Assembly: GCA_020726325.1 (NCBI GenBank) | Contig: DYST01000001.1 | Coordinates: forward strand, 1 to 39,589 | Origin: Thiomicrospira cyclica | GTDB lineage: Bacteria; Pseudomonadota; Gammaproteobacteria; Thiomicrospirales; Thiomicrospiraceae | Length of the DNA: 39,589 nt | Direction: 5' to 3' | Part shown: piece after piece, positions 38,107 through 39,589 of the stretch | How the letters are laid out: the number at the start of each line of letters is the position of its first letter | Position numbering within the stretch: the first letter of the stretch is position 1 | Translations under genes and position numbers: made by a program | Notes under the pieces: generated by a model | What the model was told of the DNA's origin: nothing | What the model saw: the letters and a program-made list of their open reading frames with translations, nothing else | The model's database searches: none

Positions 38107-39302
38107 AGAGGAAATCCTTCAATGGCAGCGATGGTATTCATGTCTTTATCGCCTCGACCTGATAAGTTAACCACAATCGATTGATGTTTTGATAACTCTG
38201 GTGCAAGCTTTGCTGCGTAGGCAATGGCATGACTGGTTTCAAGTGCTGGAATAATGCCTTCCATTTTGGTTAACAAACGGAAACCGTCTAGGGCTTCATC
38301 ATCCGTAATGGCAACATAATGAGCACGACCTGTATCTTTTAGGAATGAATGTTCAGGACCAACCCCTGGATAATCTAGCCCCGCTGAAATCGAGTGCGTG
38401 CCAATAATTTGTCCATTCTCATCTTGCATTAAATAGGTACGATTACCATGCAAAACACCTGGACGACCAGCATTCAATGGCGCAGCATGACGACCTGTTT
38501 CTAGTCCATCACCACCCGCTTCGACACCGTACAAAGAAACACCAGCATCGTTTAAAAAGTCGTAGAAAATACCAATCGCATTAGAACCACCACCAACACA
38601 AGCAATAATGGCATCGGGTAGCGAACCAATCTGAGTCAAACATTGCCGCTTGGCTTCACGCCCAATGACAGACTGAAAATCGCGCACCATTTGCGGATAA
38701 GGATGAGGTCCTGCTGCCGTACCAATAATGTAAAAAGTATTATCGACATGCGTTACCCAATCACGCATGGCTTCGTTGAGCGCATCTTTAAGAGTGCGCG
38801 TACCAGATGTCACACCAACTACCGTCGCGCCCAGCATCTTCATACGCATCACATTCGGTGCTTGACGGACAATATCATCAGCCCCCATATAAATGACGCA
38901 CTCCAACCCCAAACGCGCCGCAACGGTTGCAGTCGCCACACCATGTTGACCCGCACCTGTTTCGGCAATAATACGCGTTTTGCCCATACGCTTTGCCAAC
39001 AATGCCTGACCAATACTGTTATTGATTTTATGCGCACCTGTATGGTTTAAGTCTTCACGCTTAAAATAAACCTGCGCTCCACCCAAGTGATTGCTTAAAC
39101 GCTGTGCATGGTATAAAGGTGTTGGACGACCCACATAATATTGAAAATCGGCTTCTAATTCCGCCAAAAATTCAGGATCCACACGGTAACGATGATAAGC
39201 CTCTGTTAGCTCACGTAACGGCTCCATTAAAGTCTCAGGGGCAAAAATGCCACCATAAATACCATAATGCCCTTTTGCATCTGGATATTGAGTGTAGCCC
39301 AT
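38103..39302 (-). CDS. trpB: Tryptophan synthase beta subunit
   Basis: The PLP enzyme joining indole and serine to make tryptophan. It is 399 aa. K92 in HTGAHKINN is the Schiff-base lysine, E114-region AETGAGQHG the serine-binding loop, and GGGSNAIG the PLP phosphate cradle. LSGRGDKD near the end is conserved. It is the TrpB1 type that pairs with TrpA. AAGGA stands 9 nt before the ATG. It is first in its operon and has its own extended -10 promoter. The usual trpF is not next to it. Confidence 0.97.
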   Translation of the reverse strand: MGYTQYPDAKGHYGIYGGIFAPETLMEPLRELTEAYHRYRVDPEFLAELEADFQYYVGRPTPLYHAQRLSNHLGGAQVYFKREDLNHTGAHKINNSIGQALLAKRMGKTRIIAETGAGQHGVATATVAARLGLECVIYMGADDIVRQAPNVMRMKMLGATVVGVTSGTRTLKDALNEAMRDWVTHVDNTFYIIGTAAGPHPYPQMVRDFQSVIGREAKRQCLTQIGSLPDAIIACVGGGSNAIGIFYDFLNDAGVSLYGVEAGGDGLETGRHAAPLNAGRPGVLHGNRTYLMQDENGQIIGTHSISAGLDYPGVGPEHSFLKDTGRAHYVAITDDEALDGFRLLTKMEGIIPALETSHAIAYAAKLAPELSKHQSIVVNLSGRGDKDMNTIAAIEGFPL

Positions 39303-39353
39303 TGTGATTAATCCTTATATCTTGTCGTTGGGTATGACTTAAGCCAACGCTGT

Positions 39354-39362
39354 ATTATAGCA
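39354..39362 (-). promoter_or_regulatory. Extended -10 promoter of trpB
   Basis: The minus strand reads TGCTATAAT, a perfect TATAAT with the TGn extension. No good -35 hexamer is present 16-18 nt upstream, which extended -10 promoters tolerate. Transcription would begin near 39347, with a 45-nt leader too short for a typical trp peptide attenuator. Confidence 0.6.
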
Positions 39363-39469
39363 CTAGGGTGAGACTAAAACCGCCCAAGCATACCTAAAAT
39401 TAAACCTCATATTACGCTTAATCGTAAATTGCATATTCCTTTTTTGGGAAATTAAGATAGAATAAACGG

Positions 39470-39589
39470 ATGAGAATTATCAGTAAGCGTACTTTGATTG
39501 ATTTTTGGACAAACACCCCCGAGGCTAAAACAGCACTGTCAGCATGGCATGAGGAAGTATCGAAGGTGACTTGGCTAACAACTCAATGT
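39470..39589 (+). CDS. higB: HigB-type toxin (type II toxin-antitoxin), 5' part
   Basis: The window ends inside this gene, after 40 codons. The residues MRIISKRTLIDFW and AKTALSAWHEEVSKVTW match the start of HigB-family mRNA interferases, which cleave translated mRNA at the ribosome. The cognate higA antitoxin usually follows on the same strand and would be outside the window. The ribosome site is poor (ACGG directly before the ATG). It is divergent from trpB, with 167 bp between them. Confidence 0.8.
   Translation, partial: MRIISKRTLIDFWTNTPEAKTALSAWHEEVSKVTWLTTQC

Noticed and set aside
38643-39050. 135-codon open frame opposite trpB
   Set aside because: It lies wholly on the antisense strand of a conserved gene, has no family resemblance and is explained by codon bias.

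Overview
The window looks like a chromosomal segment of a low-GC betaproteobacterium; I cannot name the genus. The main reasons are gene order and family content. A complete nuoA-N cluster is followed by a DUF2818 gene. It is preceded by ftsH-folP-glmM-tpiA-secG and a tRNA-Leu(GAG). A second block runs trpB-trpA-accD-folC-dedD-purF-metZ. No phage, insertion sequence or CRISPR array is visible.

Layout. (1) 11-7297, plus strand: waaA (Kdo transferase for lipid A) overlaps a small cysteine-cluster gene. A four-gene heavy-metal-type RND efflux operon follows: outer-membrane factor, periplasmic adaptor, RND pump and a small DUF3240-like protein. (2) 7393-10111 is the least ordinary part. It holds apt, a compact lone flagellin, a truncated WYL-regulator tail beginning inside a 36-bp palindrome, about 410 bp of AT-rich decayed DNA, a 77-aa protein made almost only of a sigma-70 region 4 domain, and a possible 54-aa membrane protein. 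(3) 10245-31266, minus strand: rlmE, ftsH, folP, glmM, tpiA, secG, tRNA-Leu, the 14-gene respiratory complex I cluster and the DUF2818 gene, closed by a strong terminator at 10199-10226. (4) yhbY (plus) diverges from rlmE. (5) 31677-39302, minus strand: trpB, trpA, accD, folC, dedD, purF and metZ. trpB and purF each have a good promoter of their own. (6) The right edge cuts into a HigB-type toxin gene on the plus strand.

How the genes work together. Most of the window is housekeeping. Complex I couples NADH oxidation to proton pumping. tpiA, glmM, folP, folC, purF, apt, accD, trpAB and metZ serve central, cell-wall, folate, purine, fatty-acid, tryptophan and methionine metabolism. ftsH, secG and dedD act in envelope quality control, secretion and division. 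rlmE and yhbY act on the large ribosomal subunit. The RND system probably exports metal ions across both membranes.

The points most worth a second look are the stand-alone sigma region 4 protein with altered -35 recognition residues, an AccD whose zinc ribbon has lost two of its four canonical cysteines, the missing cvpA between dedD and purF, and the accessory patch at 7.9-10.1 kb. I did not find a convincing new multi-gene system.
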